The notes beneath the pieces are model-generated. The model did not search any database. It saw only the letters and a program-made list of their open reading frames with translations, and had not been told where the DNA came from. Source: Methanosarcinales archaeon (GTDB lineage: Archaea; Halobacteriota; Methanosarcinia; Methanosarcinales; Methanocomedenaceae). From it: a stretch of DNA of 18,346 bases. Below, one piece after another: positions 8,350 to 16,095 of the stretch. The translations under genes were made by a program, and so were the position numbers. How positions within the stretch are numbered: the first letter of the stretch is position 1; every line of letters begins with the position of its first letter. Where the stretch lies: contig JAGLRT010000017.1 in the NCBI GenBank assembly GCA_023136155.1, positions 1-18,346 on the forward strand. Reading direction: 5' to 3'.

Positions 8350-9720
8350 TTAATGAACCTTACCCCGTGCCATGGATGCAAATATCCCGATAAAACATAA
8401 AACCGAAAAAATCATGAAAGCAGCCTTTACACTTTCAACAAAAGGAGCATAATATTCCGGGGTTATCTGGGCTCTGCCAATAAATAATGCAAATAATAAC
8501 ATGGCAATTCCCATACTCAACATCTGCCCCACCAGCCGCATAGTACCCAGTGTTCCAGAAGCAATTCCATAATATCTTTTATCCACACTTGTCATTATCG
8601 CATTGGTGTTGGGAGATGAAAACAGAGCATAACCAAAACCAAGTAAAATCAGGTTGAGTACAATAAATGTCAGGGTTGTTTCAGTGTCCAGTAATGAAAA
8701 AAGGAACAGCCCTGTTGTCATCACCACCATACCCATTGAAGCCACTACCCGCGGCTCGACCCTGTCTGAGAGTTTGCCTGCCATGGGTGAGAGAACAGTC
8801 ATCACAATAGGCTGTGCCACCAGCACCAGACCTGCACTTTGGGGTGGCAGTCCTTTAATGTATTGCAGATAAAGGCTCAAAAGGAACGAGACCGCAAAAG
8901 TGGCAGAATATTGGATAAGGGCTGCCAGATTGGAGAAGGTAAATGTCCTGTTATTGCTGAAAATGTACACATTCAAGACAGGATACTCCACCTTCTTTTC
9001 CCAGTAAATAAACAGCAATATCCCTGCAATACCTAAGAATATCAGCCAGGCACCCAGGATATTGGGCAGCAGGGAAAGGCCGTACATTATAGATACCAAT
9101 GTTATTCCGTAAATCATCGAACCTCTAAAGTCAAAACTTTCTCCTTTTGCATCTGCCCATTCTCCTTTAATTTTCCAGATCGTGAAAAAGATCACTATTA
9201 AGCCAAGAGGTACATTTACCAGGAAGATACTACGCCATCCAAAATGCTGTGTAAGAAAGCCGCCCAGAAATGGTCCCATAGTAAGTCCCAGATAGACTGC
9301 TGCCACATTTATTCCGAGGGCCCGTCCCCGCTCTCCAACCGGAAATACTGACGTGACTATGGCAACAGAAGTCCCGAATATCATTGCACTTCCCATTCCC
9401 TGCAATATCCTGAATATGATAAGTACAATGAATGAAGGTGAAATTGCACAAAGGAAAGAAGAGATTGTGAATATTACGATCCCATATACGAATATTTTTC
9501 TCCTTCCATATATATCTGCAATTCTCCCGAATGGAACCAGGAACACTGCAGCGGACAGTAAATACGAAGTTGCAATCCAGCTTAGCAGTACAGCATCAAC
9601 AGCAAATTCGATGTCAATGTACTTGAGCGCAATAACCACTGATGAGCCCATGAAAGGAGTAAGGAATGATGCCAGTGTGGCGGCGATGAGTGCTGGTGTC
9701 TTTACCTGGTCGTCATCCAT
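8350..9720 (-). CDS. MFS transporter, DHA2 (EmrB/QacA) drug-exporter type
   Basis: A 456-aa polytopic membrane protein. The N-terminal half carries the MFS motif A, GRIADIYGRRK (65-75), between helices 2 and 3, and a motif C-like GPFLGGFLTQHFGWR followed by FLVNVPLG, typical of the DHA2 family. Twelve to fourteen hydrophobic helices can be counted, with a short loop (KIKGEWADAKG) near the middle. Proton-driven efflux of a drug-like or metabolic compound is the usual role; the substrate cannot be read from sequence. Its ATG overlaps the end of the NADAR gene by 8 nt (ATGGATGA) and is preceded by GGGGG, so the two are translationally coupled. Confidence 0.88.
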   Translation of the reverse strand: MDDDQVKTPALIAATLASFLTPFMGSSVVIALKYIDIEFAVDAVLLSWIATSYLLSAAVFLVPFGRIADIYGRRKIFVYGIVIFTISSFLCAISPSFIVLIIFRILQGMGSAMIFGTSVAIVTSVFPVGERGRALGINVAAVYLGLTMGPFLGGFLTQHFGWRSIFLVNVPLGLIVIFFTIWKIKGEWADAKGESFDFRGSMIYGITLVSIMYGLSLLPNILGAWLIFLGIAGILLFIYWEKKVEYPVLNVYIFSNNRTFTFSNLAALIQYSATFAVSFLLSLYLQYIKGLPPQSAGLVLVAQPIVMTVLSPMAGKLSDRVEPRVVASMGMVVMTTGLFLFSLLDTETTLTFIVLNLILLGFGYALFSSPNTNAIMTSVDKRYYGIASGTLGTMRLVGQMLSMGIAMLLFALFIGRAQITPEYYAPFVESVKAAFMIFSVLCFIGIFASMARGKVH

Positions 9721-10162
9721 TGTTTGTATCCCCCAGTTTATCCCTCACCTGCATGAGCATTTTTCCTCTTCTGTCAAGACCTTTCACACCCCAATATATA
9801 TCAGTAGGTGAATCTTCATGCAAAGAAGCATCTCCTGTATCCATCAGTTTTTCAGCAAGTTTAGGGTGCTGGCTGAACTTAGCCCGTAGTGCCAATAGCA
9901 TCACATCTTCTTTATTTTGCCCCCAGTCGGATGGCAGTTCCCTGGTCCATGCAAGTTTTTTGGCTTTTATGGGGGTGGCGGCAAGCCTGATTTTTTCTTC
10001 CAATTCAGTTCCTACATGCTTAATTGACTGGAAATAGTGTTCGACAGTTGAGTATTCCTTATTGTTTATGACCATATTTGCTTTATAGAAATTTGACAGG
10101 AACCTATACTTTCCGTCAATCCTGCCTTCTGTCCTTTCATAAAAATATATATCATCGGTCAT
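9713..10162 (-). CDS. NADAR (YbiA/DUF1768) family N-glycosidase-like protein
   Basis: About 149 aa, a complete single NADAR domain. Visible blocks (numbered from the chosen start) are FLSNFY (21-26), YSTVEHYFQSIK (37-48) with Glu41, LHEDSPTDIYWG (114-125) and GKMLMQVRDKLG near the C-terminus. YbiA-type members cleave the N-glycosidic bond of early riboflavin-pathway intermediates as damage control. The family was named for its links to NAD and ADP-ribose, and some members remove ADP-ribose from guanine in DNA. Which activity applies here is unknown. The frame begins upstream at ATG 10204, but I chose ATG 10160-10162 because AAAGGAG precedes it and the family starts close to the IYFYE strand. 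The spacing of 12 nt is long, so the upstream start remains possible. It forms an operon with the MFS gene. Confidence 0.82.
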   Translation of the reverse strand: MTDDIYFYERTEGRIDGKYRFLSNFYKANMVINNKEYSTVEHYFQSIKHVGTELEEKIRLAATPIKAKKLAWTRELPSDWGQNKEDVMLLALRAKFSQHPKLAEKLMDTGDASLHEDSPTDIYWGVKGLDRRGKMLMQVRDKLGDTNNG

Positions 10163-10279
10163 ACCGGGATTTTTCTCCTTTGAACACATAGATTTTGAAT
10201 TCATAAATTTATTGTGCTTAATTCCTTGCTGTTATCGTAGAAATGCTTAAGTCTTGTAAAGACCCGATTTATAATAATG

Positions 10280-10310
10280 AAGCTTCCCACAGCAGAGCTG
10301 TAGTGAGCTT
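10280..10310 (+). other. Two-part hairpin followed by T-rich sequence
   Basis: AAGCT (10280-10284) pairs with AGCTT (10306-10310) and ACAGC (10289-10293) with GCTGT (10297-10301), giving a stem with a 4x4 internal loop and a 3-nt terminal loop. TATTTTG follows. No plus-strand gene ends here, so if it is a terminator it belongs to an unseen short transcript; it could also be a binding site for NADAR-MFS control. Confidence 0.3.
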
Positions 10311-10672
10311 TATTTTGGTGTGGACTTTATCTTAAGGTTCTTTAAGTGTGTGCTGTAATCATTGAAATAATAATTGTGGATAATTCATGAAATCACTATA
10401 TGCAGGCCTTGTTATATTTTTAAAAGGATTTAACGAATTCGATGACCCGGATATCCAGCCTATTTCATTTCTCTCCTTTTTTTATTGCGAGAAGTGTGCC
10501 AGCATTGCCAGTGATAATACTTAATGAAGAAAAAGGTAGCATAGGTCATACTTGAATAAGATAATCCGTTTGTGGAATAAGTAGATAGAAAGAAAAAGGG
10601 AATGAAAAATGGGTTTGTACCCCAAAAAGAGTACATCTCCATGCACGTTACGGTTTTTAATGTCGATACATA

Positions 10673-10680
10673 TTTAAATA
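10673..10680 (+). promoter_or_regulatory. TATA box of the aIF5A gene
   Basis: TTTAAATA sits inside the 12-bp palindrome ATATTTAAATAT. It predicts transcription start near 10705 and a leader of about 30 nt ending in a strong Shine-Dalgarno GGAGG (10722-10726), 10 nt before the ATG. Confidence 0.55.
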
Positions 10681-10736
10681 TCAAAGATATCTAATTCGTG
10701 TTATAACAGTTCATTTTCATCGGAGGAATCTAACTA

Positions 10737-11123
10737 ATGAAAGAGCAGACAGAAGTACGCACATTAAAAGAAGGCAGGTATGTAATAATTGATGACGAAC
10801 CCTGTACTATAAAATCAATTTCACACTCAAAACCGGGAAAACATGGTAGTGCCAAGGCACGAGTTGATGCTATTGGTATTTTCGACAATCAGAAACGCTC
10901 TATCATCTCACCTGTGACCCAGAAAATATATGTCCCCCTCGTGGAACGGAAGAACGGACAGGTGCTCTCCATCTCAGGAGACGTTGTCCAGATAATGGAC
11001 ATGAGTGATTATACTACTGTTGAACTGATAATTCCTGAGATGTACAAAAACAAAATCGATGTCGGAAAAGATGTCCAGTATCTGGTCGCCATGGGTAAGA
11101 TGAAGATAGATATGCGGGTGTAA
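10737..11123 (+). CDS. Translation initiation factor aIF5A
   Basis: 128 aa, full length for the archaeal family. The hypusine loop reads SKPGKHGSAKAR (31-42), with Lys35 as the residue modified to (deoxy)hypusine. It is an N-terminal SH3-like domain followed by an OB-fold. The factor binds the ribosome and relieves stalling, notably at proline stretches. A strong GGAGG precedes the ATG. The next gene downstream (35 bp) is an agmatinase, whose product line supplies the aminobutyl group used in hypusine synthesis, so the pair makes functional sense. Confidence 0.96.
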   Translation: MKEQTEVRTLKEGRYVIIDDEPCTIKSISHSKPGKHGSAKARVDAIGIFDNQKRSIISPVTQKIYVPLVERKNGQVLSISGDVVQIMDMSDYTTVELIIPEMYKNKIDVGKDVQYLVAMGKMKIDMRV

Positions 11124-11158
11124 TCCAATCTGTCATTTCTCATTTTTGGAAGGGTTAC

Positions 11159-12031
11159 ATGGGTGGGAAATTTTTTTTTGCTGATGCTGATTCAAATTAT
11201 TCAGATGCTGCTTTTGTAATCTTCGGCGCACCCTTTGATGGAACATCAAGTTTCAGGAAGGGGAGCCACCAAGCTCCCGATGCTATAAGAAAAGCTTCGT
11301 ACAACTTTGAAACGTACAATTTCAATTTTGACATAGACCTTTCCGACATCCCATTCCATGATATGGGAGATGTGGAAATCAAAGAGAAACATAATGTTGA
11401 GCAAGCTTTAATTGATGTTGAGAAAACGGTCAGTACTATATTAAAGGACAGTAAAATACCCATAATGCTGGGTGGGGAGCATTCCCTCACTTTACCGTGT
11501 GTCAAAGCATCAAAAAAAAAGTTCGATGATATGGGTGTAGTGGTGCTGGATGCCCATCTCGATTTAAGAGACGAATATGAAGGCGAGGTAAACAGTCATG
11601 CCTGTGTTAGTCGCCATATTATTGAAGATGTGACTGGCAGATATGTTTCAATCGGAATAAGAAGCGGCACAAAAGATGAATATTCACTGGCAAAAGCACA
11701 GGATATTACCTATTACCCGGCTGACCTGGTAGTGGAAAATGGTATTGCATTCATTCTCAACAAACTGAACGGGAAGCTTGATGCAAGACACCTGTATCTA
11801 TCACTGGACATGGATGCTATCGACCCGGCCTTTGCCCCTGCACTGGGTACGCCTGAACCTTTCGGTCTCACGGACCGCCATGTACTGTCTTTAATACACG
11901 AACTGGCCCCCCGAAGTATAGGTTTCGACCTTGTCGAGATTGCACCACAGTTCGACAGCGGTAACACTGCACTATTGGGTGCTAAGTTAATTCGCGAGTT
12001 TATAGCCTCTGCCTGGGCTTCAAGGCAATGA
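11159..12031 (+). CDS. speB: Agmatinase (ureohydrolase family)
   Basis: 290 aa. Hydrolyses agmatine to putrescine and urea, on the route to spermidine. The two-manganese site is complete: His108 in GGEHS, Asp131-His133-Asp135 in DAHLDLRD, and Asp217-Asp219 in SLDMDAIDP. KGSHQAPDAIR (34-44) and the C-terminal GFDLVEIAPQFD are also typical. GGAAGGG (11148-11154) precedes the ATG. It follows aIF5A at 35 bp, probably in one transcript. In Haloferax an agmatinase-like enzyme acts in making deoxyhypusine from agmatine, so this copy may serve aIF5A modification rather than, or as well as, free polyamine synthesis. It ends 5 bp from the convergent cofE gene. Confidence 0.93.
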   Translation: MGGKFFFADADSNYSDAAFVIFGAPFDGTSSFRKGSHQAPDAIRKASYNFETYNFNFDIDLSDIPFHDMGDVEIKEKHNVEQALIDVEKTVSTILKDSKIPIMLGGEHSLTLPCVKASKKKFDDMGVVVLDAHLDLRDEYEGEVNSHACVSRHIIEDVTGRYVSIGIRSGTKDEYSLAKAQDITYYPADLVVENGIAFILNKLNGKLDARHLYLSLDMDAIDPAFAPALGTPEPFGLTDRHVLSLIHELAPRSIGFDLVEIAPQFDSGNTALLGAKLIREFIASAWASRQ

Positions 12032-12036
12032 CATAT

Positions 12037-12795
12037 CTAAGGACGCCATTTATAATTTTGCAGTGCATTACTGATAATATCGGTCTCGGGTGGGCGGTAC
12101 ATTGCATTCATACCATCACCATCTGACAATAGTTCAAACCCTCTTATCACTACCACCGGTGTACCCCAATTCCCCTCACCCATCATGCAGTTGGCAAATC
12201 CTGCAATCTCGTCCACCACTGCTTCATTGGCCACTTCCAATATAGTGCCGAAAAGGTCACTACTCCCCCGCCAATCATGGTGAGTGTTGATACCTGCCAC
12301 TCCCAGTGCAATGCCAGTCTGTCCTTCCCTGAACGCCCTGCCATTGGTATCGGTGATTATCACACTGACATGTTTTTTGGTAAGCATAAAAATGTCATCT
12401 TTAAGCTTTTTTGCACTTTCATCAGGGTCGGTCGGCAGCAGTAACAGTCCATTCTCAACATTGGACTCGTCAACTCCGGCGTTAATGCAAATATTACCGC
12501 TTGTGTGACGCACCAGGAAGATAGGTGATTCCAGAAGGACTTCTGTACACTCATCAAGTACAGCCTGAACGAACTTTGGGTCGTTATCTGTCTGTTTTGA
12601 GATTCTGATAGCTTCAAGTGTAGGGGTAATCTGTTCAGGGTCAATTATCCTGCCTTCAACTTTAGAAACAATTGTTGAGGCAACCACAACTATATCATTT
12701 TCATCTAATTGTGCCAGGCTACAAATGATTTTGGCAATATTATGGTCTTTTGTAATCAGTGGGATGTCTTCCACAGTAAATGCATTGATTCTCAT
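12037..12795 (-). CDS. cofE: Coenzyme F420-0:L-glutamate ligase
   Basis: 252 aa, full length for the archaeal enzyme. Adds gamma-linked glutamates to F420-0 using GTP, giving F420-2, the hydride carrier of methanogenesis and anaerobic methane oxidation. Recognisable blocks are VASTIVSKVEGR (38-49), the metal-binding GVDESNVENG with Asp109, ITDTNGRAFREGQTG (147-161) with Asp149, GVAGI and the C-terminal MYRPPETD. A TATA box (TTTTTATAAG on the minus strand, about 12838-12847) and GAGG precede the ATG. It is convergent with speB, and divergent from the gene at 13024. Confidence 0.95.
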   Translation of the reverse strand: MRINAFTVEDIPLITKDHNIAKIICSLAQLDENDIVVVASTIVSKVEGRIIDPEQITPTLEAIRISKQTDNDPKFVQAVLDECTEVLLESPIFLVRHTSGNICINAGVDESNVENGLLLLPTDPDESAKKLKDDIFMLTKKHVSVIITDTNGRAFREGQTGIALGVAGINTHHDWRGSSDLFGTILEVANEAVVDEIAGFANCMMGEGNWGTPVVVIRGFELLSDGDGMNAMYRPPETDIISNALQNYKWRP

Positions 12796-12911
12796 TACAT
12801 TCCTCTAATGTTTGGATACTGCTATTAAGATATTTTACTTATAAAAAGATATGCAAATCAACATGTGTCACGTTAATTCTTGCATTTAATCTTTGTTCAA
12901 CATAATTGTTC

Positions 12912-12940
12912 TGGCTCTTCCTGTGTTGCAGGAAGAGCCA
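12912..12940. promoter_or_regulatory. Perfect 12-bp inverted repeat between divergent promoters
   Basis: TGGCTCTTCCTG (12912-12923) and CAGGAAGAGCCA (12929-12940) are perfectly complementary around the 5-nt loop TGTTG. No gene ends nearby. It lies about 20 bp upstream of a TATA-like CTATATTAT (12962-12970) for the gene at 13024, and about 65 bp upstream of the cofE TATA box. A shared operator or a structured short RNA are both possible; position favours an operator. Confidence 0.5.
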
Positions 12941-13023
12941 ATACTTTTAGATAAACTATTTCTATATTATTAACATCAATATTCATTATCACAGCACAAG
13001 TTTCATTCACTTAGGTGTTCGAT

Positions 13024-13935
13024 TTGAAAAATAACCAGTTAAATAATTTAAAGGATGTAGTAAGCGAATCACATCAATCCAGAACCGTAAGAGTAAACGG
13101 TGAATGGATACTGGAATTCAAGGCACCGTCAGAGGGTTCAGATATTATAAACAGTATAAAAGATTTGCTACTGGAAATGGATATCGAAGATATTCGGTAC
13201 CTTGATTCTGTAGTGATGGTGACAGGCAGGAAATCTGTAAAAGTGCAAAGCAATCTTATTGAAGACCTGGTAGGTGATAGGAGTAATGTGCAGCTTATTG
13301 TCAATAGTATGAAAGATGAACTTGAACGGGAGTTCGGGTTCAAAGTTTATGAAAGAGGACCGCATAAGAGAATGGCCATACGGATACCTCTTAATGATAT
13401 AAAGGATTTTACTGATACCTTAACATCCAGGATAAAGGAAGCAGTACTGAAAAATGGCACTCTGACACCTGGCACTATTGGCGAAATTATTTCGGTCTAT
13501 TTAATAGCAGATGAAACGTTTGTACGGCTTGAACCGGATTCATTTTTCAGAGAATTATTAGACCTGCCAGTCGATACTACATTGCTGACCGATGAAACTG
13601 AACAACCCACGGATCAGGCAGGTATTATCTACGGAGAATCACCACAGGAACTGATGGAACTGGCACTGAACAAATTGAGACGGTACAGGATATTCAGGGA
13701 CATCCAATTTATTGATGCTGCCGGGGTAACTCATGTTTTTGATGCATTTGCTGACAATGGCGTTGACAGTGTACTGATAAAATATCTTGATACGCCTACA
13801 TCCGATGACGTGAATATAATGATATTGTACCTGGATGCCCTGCCTGCTAAAAAAGGCTGGATACTGACCGGTGAATCGGAAATTGAGATGGAGCAGACTG
13901 AGAGAATTTCTATATTGACGGTTAACGACCTATAA
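13024..13935 (+). CDS. Conserved-looking archaeal protein of unknown function upstream of radB
   Basis: I do not recognise this 303-aa protein. It is acidic, soluble and has no signal peptide. The frame opens with GTG at 13015, but that GTG lies in the Shine-Dalgarno-like AGGTG (13013-13017), so TTG at 13024, 6 nt after it, is the likelier start. The N-terminal 140 residues alternate short strands and helices. The last 100 residues (HVFDAFADNGVDSVLIKYLD, then DDVNIMILYLDALPAKKGW) loosely resemble the D...xIK core of a restriction-endonuclease-like fold; this is a weak visual resemblance. radB starts 75 bp downstream in the same direction, followed by a DUF2240 gene, so a role in DNA repair or recombination is a reasonable guess. 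Confidence 0.7.
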   Translation: MKNNQLNNLKDVVSESHQSRTVRVNGEWILEFKAPSEGSDIINSIKDLLLEMDIEDIRYLDSVVMVTGRKSVKVQSNLIEDLVGDRSNVQLIVNSMKDELEREFGFKVYERGPHKRMAIRIPLNDIKDFTDTLTSRIKEAVLKNGTLTPGTIGEIISVYLIADETFVRLEPDSFFRELLDLPVDTTLLTDETEQPTDQAGIIYGESPQELMELALNKLRRYRIFRDIQFIDAAGVTHVFDAFADNGVDSVLIKYLDTPTSDDVNIMILYLDALPAKKGWILTGESEIEMEQTERISILTVNDL

Positions 13936-14010
13936 TAAAAAATTGGGGTATTAACACTGACAGCACATAGCCATGACGATAATGAAAATAATAGCGCAAA
14001 GGATAAGCGA

Positions 14011-14670
14011 ATGCCCTCGGGAAGTGATAAACTGGATACAATGCTTGGAGGAGGCATTGAACGTGGTATAATCACGCAGGTTTACGGTGCATCCGGCACT
14101 GGCAAGACAAATATCTGCACACAGCTTGCAGTACATTGTATCAGGGGCGGGGAAAGGGTTGTGATAATTGATACCGAAGGTTTCTCAGCTGAACGGTTCA
14201 GCCAGATGGCTAAAAATGATGCAAAAAAGCTTGCAAAAGACCTTATCATCTATGAACCAAAGGATTTCCAGCAGCAATATTCTGCAGTGGTGGATGTAGA
14301 AAAACTAGCCAATACCGGTATCGGCTTGGTAATCGTAGATTCTGCCACTCTCTTTTACAGGTTCGGATTGTCACCAGACGATGAAGGAAATGCGAGTGTG
14401 AGGCGTAAATTGGTGGAACAGATAGCAGGCCTTCACAGATTGGCACGAAAATTCGATATGACAGTTGTTATCACGAACCAGGTCTACACAGATACCAAAA
14501 CCGGAGGGGTTTGTCCTCTGGGTGGCAACCTCATGGAACACCTTTCTAAGACCATAATCAAGATGGAGAAGACAGGTAATAACAGGCGTCGGGCCATCCT
14601 GATAAAACACCGCTCAAGGGAAGAAGGGCAGTCAGTAGAACTTATCATTACTGGTGAAGGTATTTTGTAG
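14011..14670 (+). CDS. radB: RadB recombinase paralogue
   Basis: 219 aa. RadB is the euryarchaeal RecA/RadA paralogue that lacks the N-terminal helix-hairpin-helix DNA-binding domain and assists RadA-mediated recombination. Seen here: MPSGSDKLDTMLGGGIERG at the start, Walker A GASGTGKT (26-33), Walker B LVIVD (106-110), VVITNQV as the L1/sensor-like segment, and the C-terminal IKHRSREEG. The frame is open further upstream without a stronger start; AGGAT 6 nt before ATG 14011 and family length support this start. The DUF2240 gene follows 8 bp later, with AGGT overlapping the radB stop. Confidence 0.93.
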   Translation: MPSGSDKLDTMLGGGIERGIITQVYGASGTGKTNICTQLAVHCIRGGERVVIIDTEGFSAERFSQMAKNDAKKLAKDLIIYEPKDFQQQYSAVVDVEKLANTGIGLVIVDSATLFYRFGLSPDDEGNASVRRKLVEQIAGLHRLARKFDMTVVITNQVYTDTKTGGVCPLGGNLMEHLSKTIIKMEKTGNNRRRAILIKHRSREEGQSVELIITGEGIL

Positions 14671-14678
14671 GTAACATT

Positions 14679-15140
14679 ATGAGCGATATACTATTCACCG
14701 CTGCCCAGCCTTTTAAGCGCAAGGGAACTGATTACTTAAAAGAGAGTGAATTTGTAATGGCACTGTCCATGGATCTTAACTGGTTCAAACCTGGTATTGC
14801 TAAGGCTTTTGTGCAGGCAGCTGTGGATAATGGTATCATAGCCAGGGATGAGGGGATGCTAAAGGCACTGTTCAATTTGGAAGATGTGGAAATCCCGATG
14901 GGATTTAAGCCTGATGCGTCTGTATTCCAGGAAAAAGAAGTGTTCGAACAGATAGTTGATAGGATAATGGCCAATACCGGGCTTGAAAAACAAAAGATTG
15001 TTGCGAGTATCAATAAGAAACGCAATGAGACTGCGGGGTTGTTCACCATTGAGGTGCTGGGGATATTAGTGGCTCAGGAGCACGGTGCCCAGGTGGATGA
15101 CCTGATTGAGAAGTCATACAGGAACCTGTTGAAAGAGTGA
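14679..15140 (+). CDS. DUF2240 family archaeal protein
   Basis: A 153-aa soluble protein that matches, from memory, the archaeal DUF2240 family: an N-terminal winged-helix-like block (FVMALSMDLNWFKPGIAKAFVQ, about 26-47, then DNGIIARDEG) and a helical C-terminus with KIVASINKKRNETAGLFTIEVLGILVAQEHG. Function is not established. Tight coupling to radB (8-bp gap) suggests a role in recombination or repair, which is inference. I am moderately sure of the family name. Confidence 0.75.
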   Translation: MSDILFTAAQPFKRKGTDYLKESEFVMALSMDLNWFKPGIAKAFVQAAVDNGIIARDEGMLKALFNLEDVEIPMGFKPDASVFQEKEVFEQIVDRIMANTGLEKQKIVASINKKRNETAGLFTIEVLGILVAQEHGAQVDDLIEKSYRNLLKE

Positions 15141-15158
15141 CAAATCATTGAGGGGAGT

Positions 15159-15207
15159 GGGAAGGAATATAATGACGGAAAAAGAGTGATAGTTGCAATT
15201 CCTTCCC
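15159..15207. terminator. Inverted repeat between convergent genes
   Basis: GGGAAGGAAT (15159-15168) and ATTCCTTCCC (15198-15207) are perfect 10-bp arms around a 29-nt loop. It lies 18 bp past the DUF2240 stop and 82 bp past the stop of the convergent radical SAM gene. Position suggests a shared terminator; there is no strong T-run, so a processing or binding site is also possible. Confidence 0.35.
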
Positions 15208-15289
15208 GTACTTATTGTACAATCATGGATTGACTGCTTAGGTAATATATTAAAGCCAAGAGCGGAGTGAAAGTATTACAGTGGGAGGA

Positions 15290-15964
15290 TTATGGGTCTG
15301 GCAGTACAACCTGCCTACGTGTGGGATGGCTACGGTTCTCTATTGAACTGGAAACATTACCGAGATACTTACGGGCAGCTTTGACAGCAGCACATATCTC
15401 CTCTGGCATCGGTCTTCGGGAAAAGCCGCCCACTGGTACGTAGCGTATGATCTTGTACCTTATATTGCCGATGTTTGATAAAAATGCTGCAATGTGCTCG
15501 ATCTCGTCGATATCCACAACATATGGGACATAGACTGTGTTTACCTCGAAATCGAATCCCAGGTCATAAAGCAATTGTATTGCTTCCAGTACCTTGCCAT
15601 TATTCTTACCCGTATACCACCTGTGTAGTTGTGGGTCCAGTGCTTTCAGGTCTATGTGGATTGTAATGCCTGCAAGATTTTTCAGTAGTGCCTTATCCAG
15701 ACAGTGTCCGTTGCTGGAAAGGATAACTTTGTGCCCGTCCAGTTCGTGTATTAGCGATAGCAGCCCCTCCCTGTCAATGGTAGGTTCGCCTCCTGCCAGC
15801 ATCACTTCCGTGCATGCCGGTATTTGTTCGGCTATGCGTGCCGGGGATATTTCTACACCTCCACAGTGCCGTTCTTTACTGAAGCAGCCCCGGCACTTGA
15901 AGTTACACCCTGATACCTGCACTGTGCATCGAGAATCTGAAAGAGCGAGGTAGGATATACGCAT
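15290..15964 (-). CDS. Radical SAM protein, PFL-activase-like
   Basis: 224 aa. The 4Fe-4S radical SAM motif CxxxCxxC is GCNFKCRGC, with Cys20, Cys24 and Cys27, followed by the SAM-binding AGGEPT near residue 57. The overall layout (short N-terminus, one TIM-barrel-like domain, no extra Fe-S C-terminal region) fits the pyruvate formate-lyase activating enzyme-like group, which abstracts hydrogen to make glycyl or substrate radicals. The target is unknown, and no glycyl-radical enzyme is encoded nearby. TTATATCA on the minus strand lies 22-29 nt before the ATG and no ribosome binding site is seen, so the mRNA is probably leaderless. It is divergent from the methyltransferase gene. Confidence 0.85.
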   Translation of the reverse strand: MRISYLALSDSRCTVQVSGCNFKCRGCFSKERHCGGVEISPARIAEQIPACTEVMLAGGEPTIDREGLLSLIHELDGHKVILSSNGHCLDKALLKNLAGITIHIDLKALDPQLHRWYTGKNNGKVLEAIQLLYDLGFDFEVNTVYVPYVVDIDEIEHIAAFLSNIGNIRYKIIRYVPVGGFSRRPMPEEICAAVKAARKYLGNVSSSIENRSHPTRRQVVLPDP

Positions 15965-16095
15965 GATATGGGAGGTAATATCCTATATGATATAACGTGT
16001 TTGACTGCTGGTTGCAATCGGTCTAGTGCAGTTTTTACAAAACCATGCGATTTGATTTATACTATGGATGACTGTAATACTGCAAGGAGATTTAC

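Larger units (their letters stand above)
10163..10736. other. 574-bp spacer between divergent NADAR and aIF5A genes
   Basis: It holds a two-part hairpin at 10280-10310 and the aIF5A promoter at 10673-10680 (both listed separately), and the N-terminal extension of the NADAR frame. A 45-codon plus frame at 10387-10524 has no family motif and no clear ribosome binding site, so I do not call it. Nothing else stands out. Confidence 0.5.

Noticed and set aside
9713..10162. Direct functional link between NADAR and the TIR protein
   Set aside because: They are about 8 kb apart with unrelated genes between them; shared NAD chemistry alone is not enough.
10387..10524. Plus-strand 45-codon frame starting MKSLYAGLVIF
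   Set aside because: No family motif, no clear ribosome binding site and no TATA box at a suitable distance; chance frame in AT-rich spacer.
13015..13023. GTG at 13015 as start of the unknown gene; likewise GTG 8224 for aconitase
   Set aside because: In both cases the GTG is part of an AGGTG ribosome binding site, with a better-spaced start a few codons downstream.
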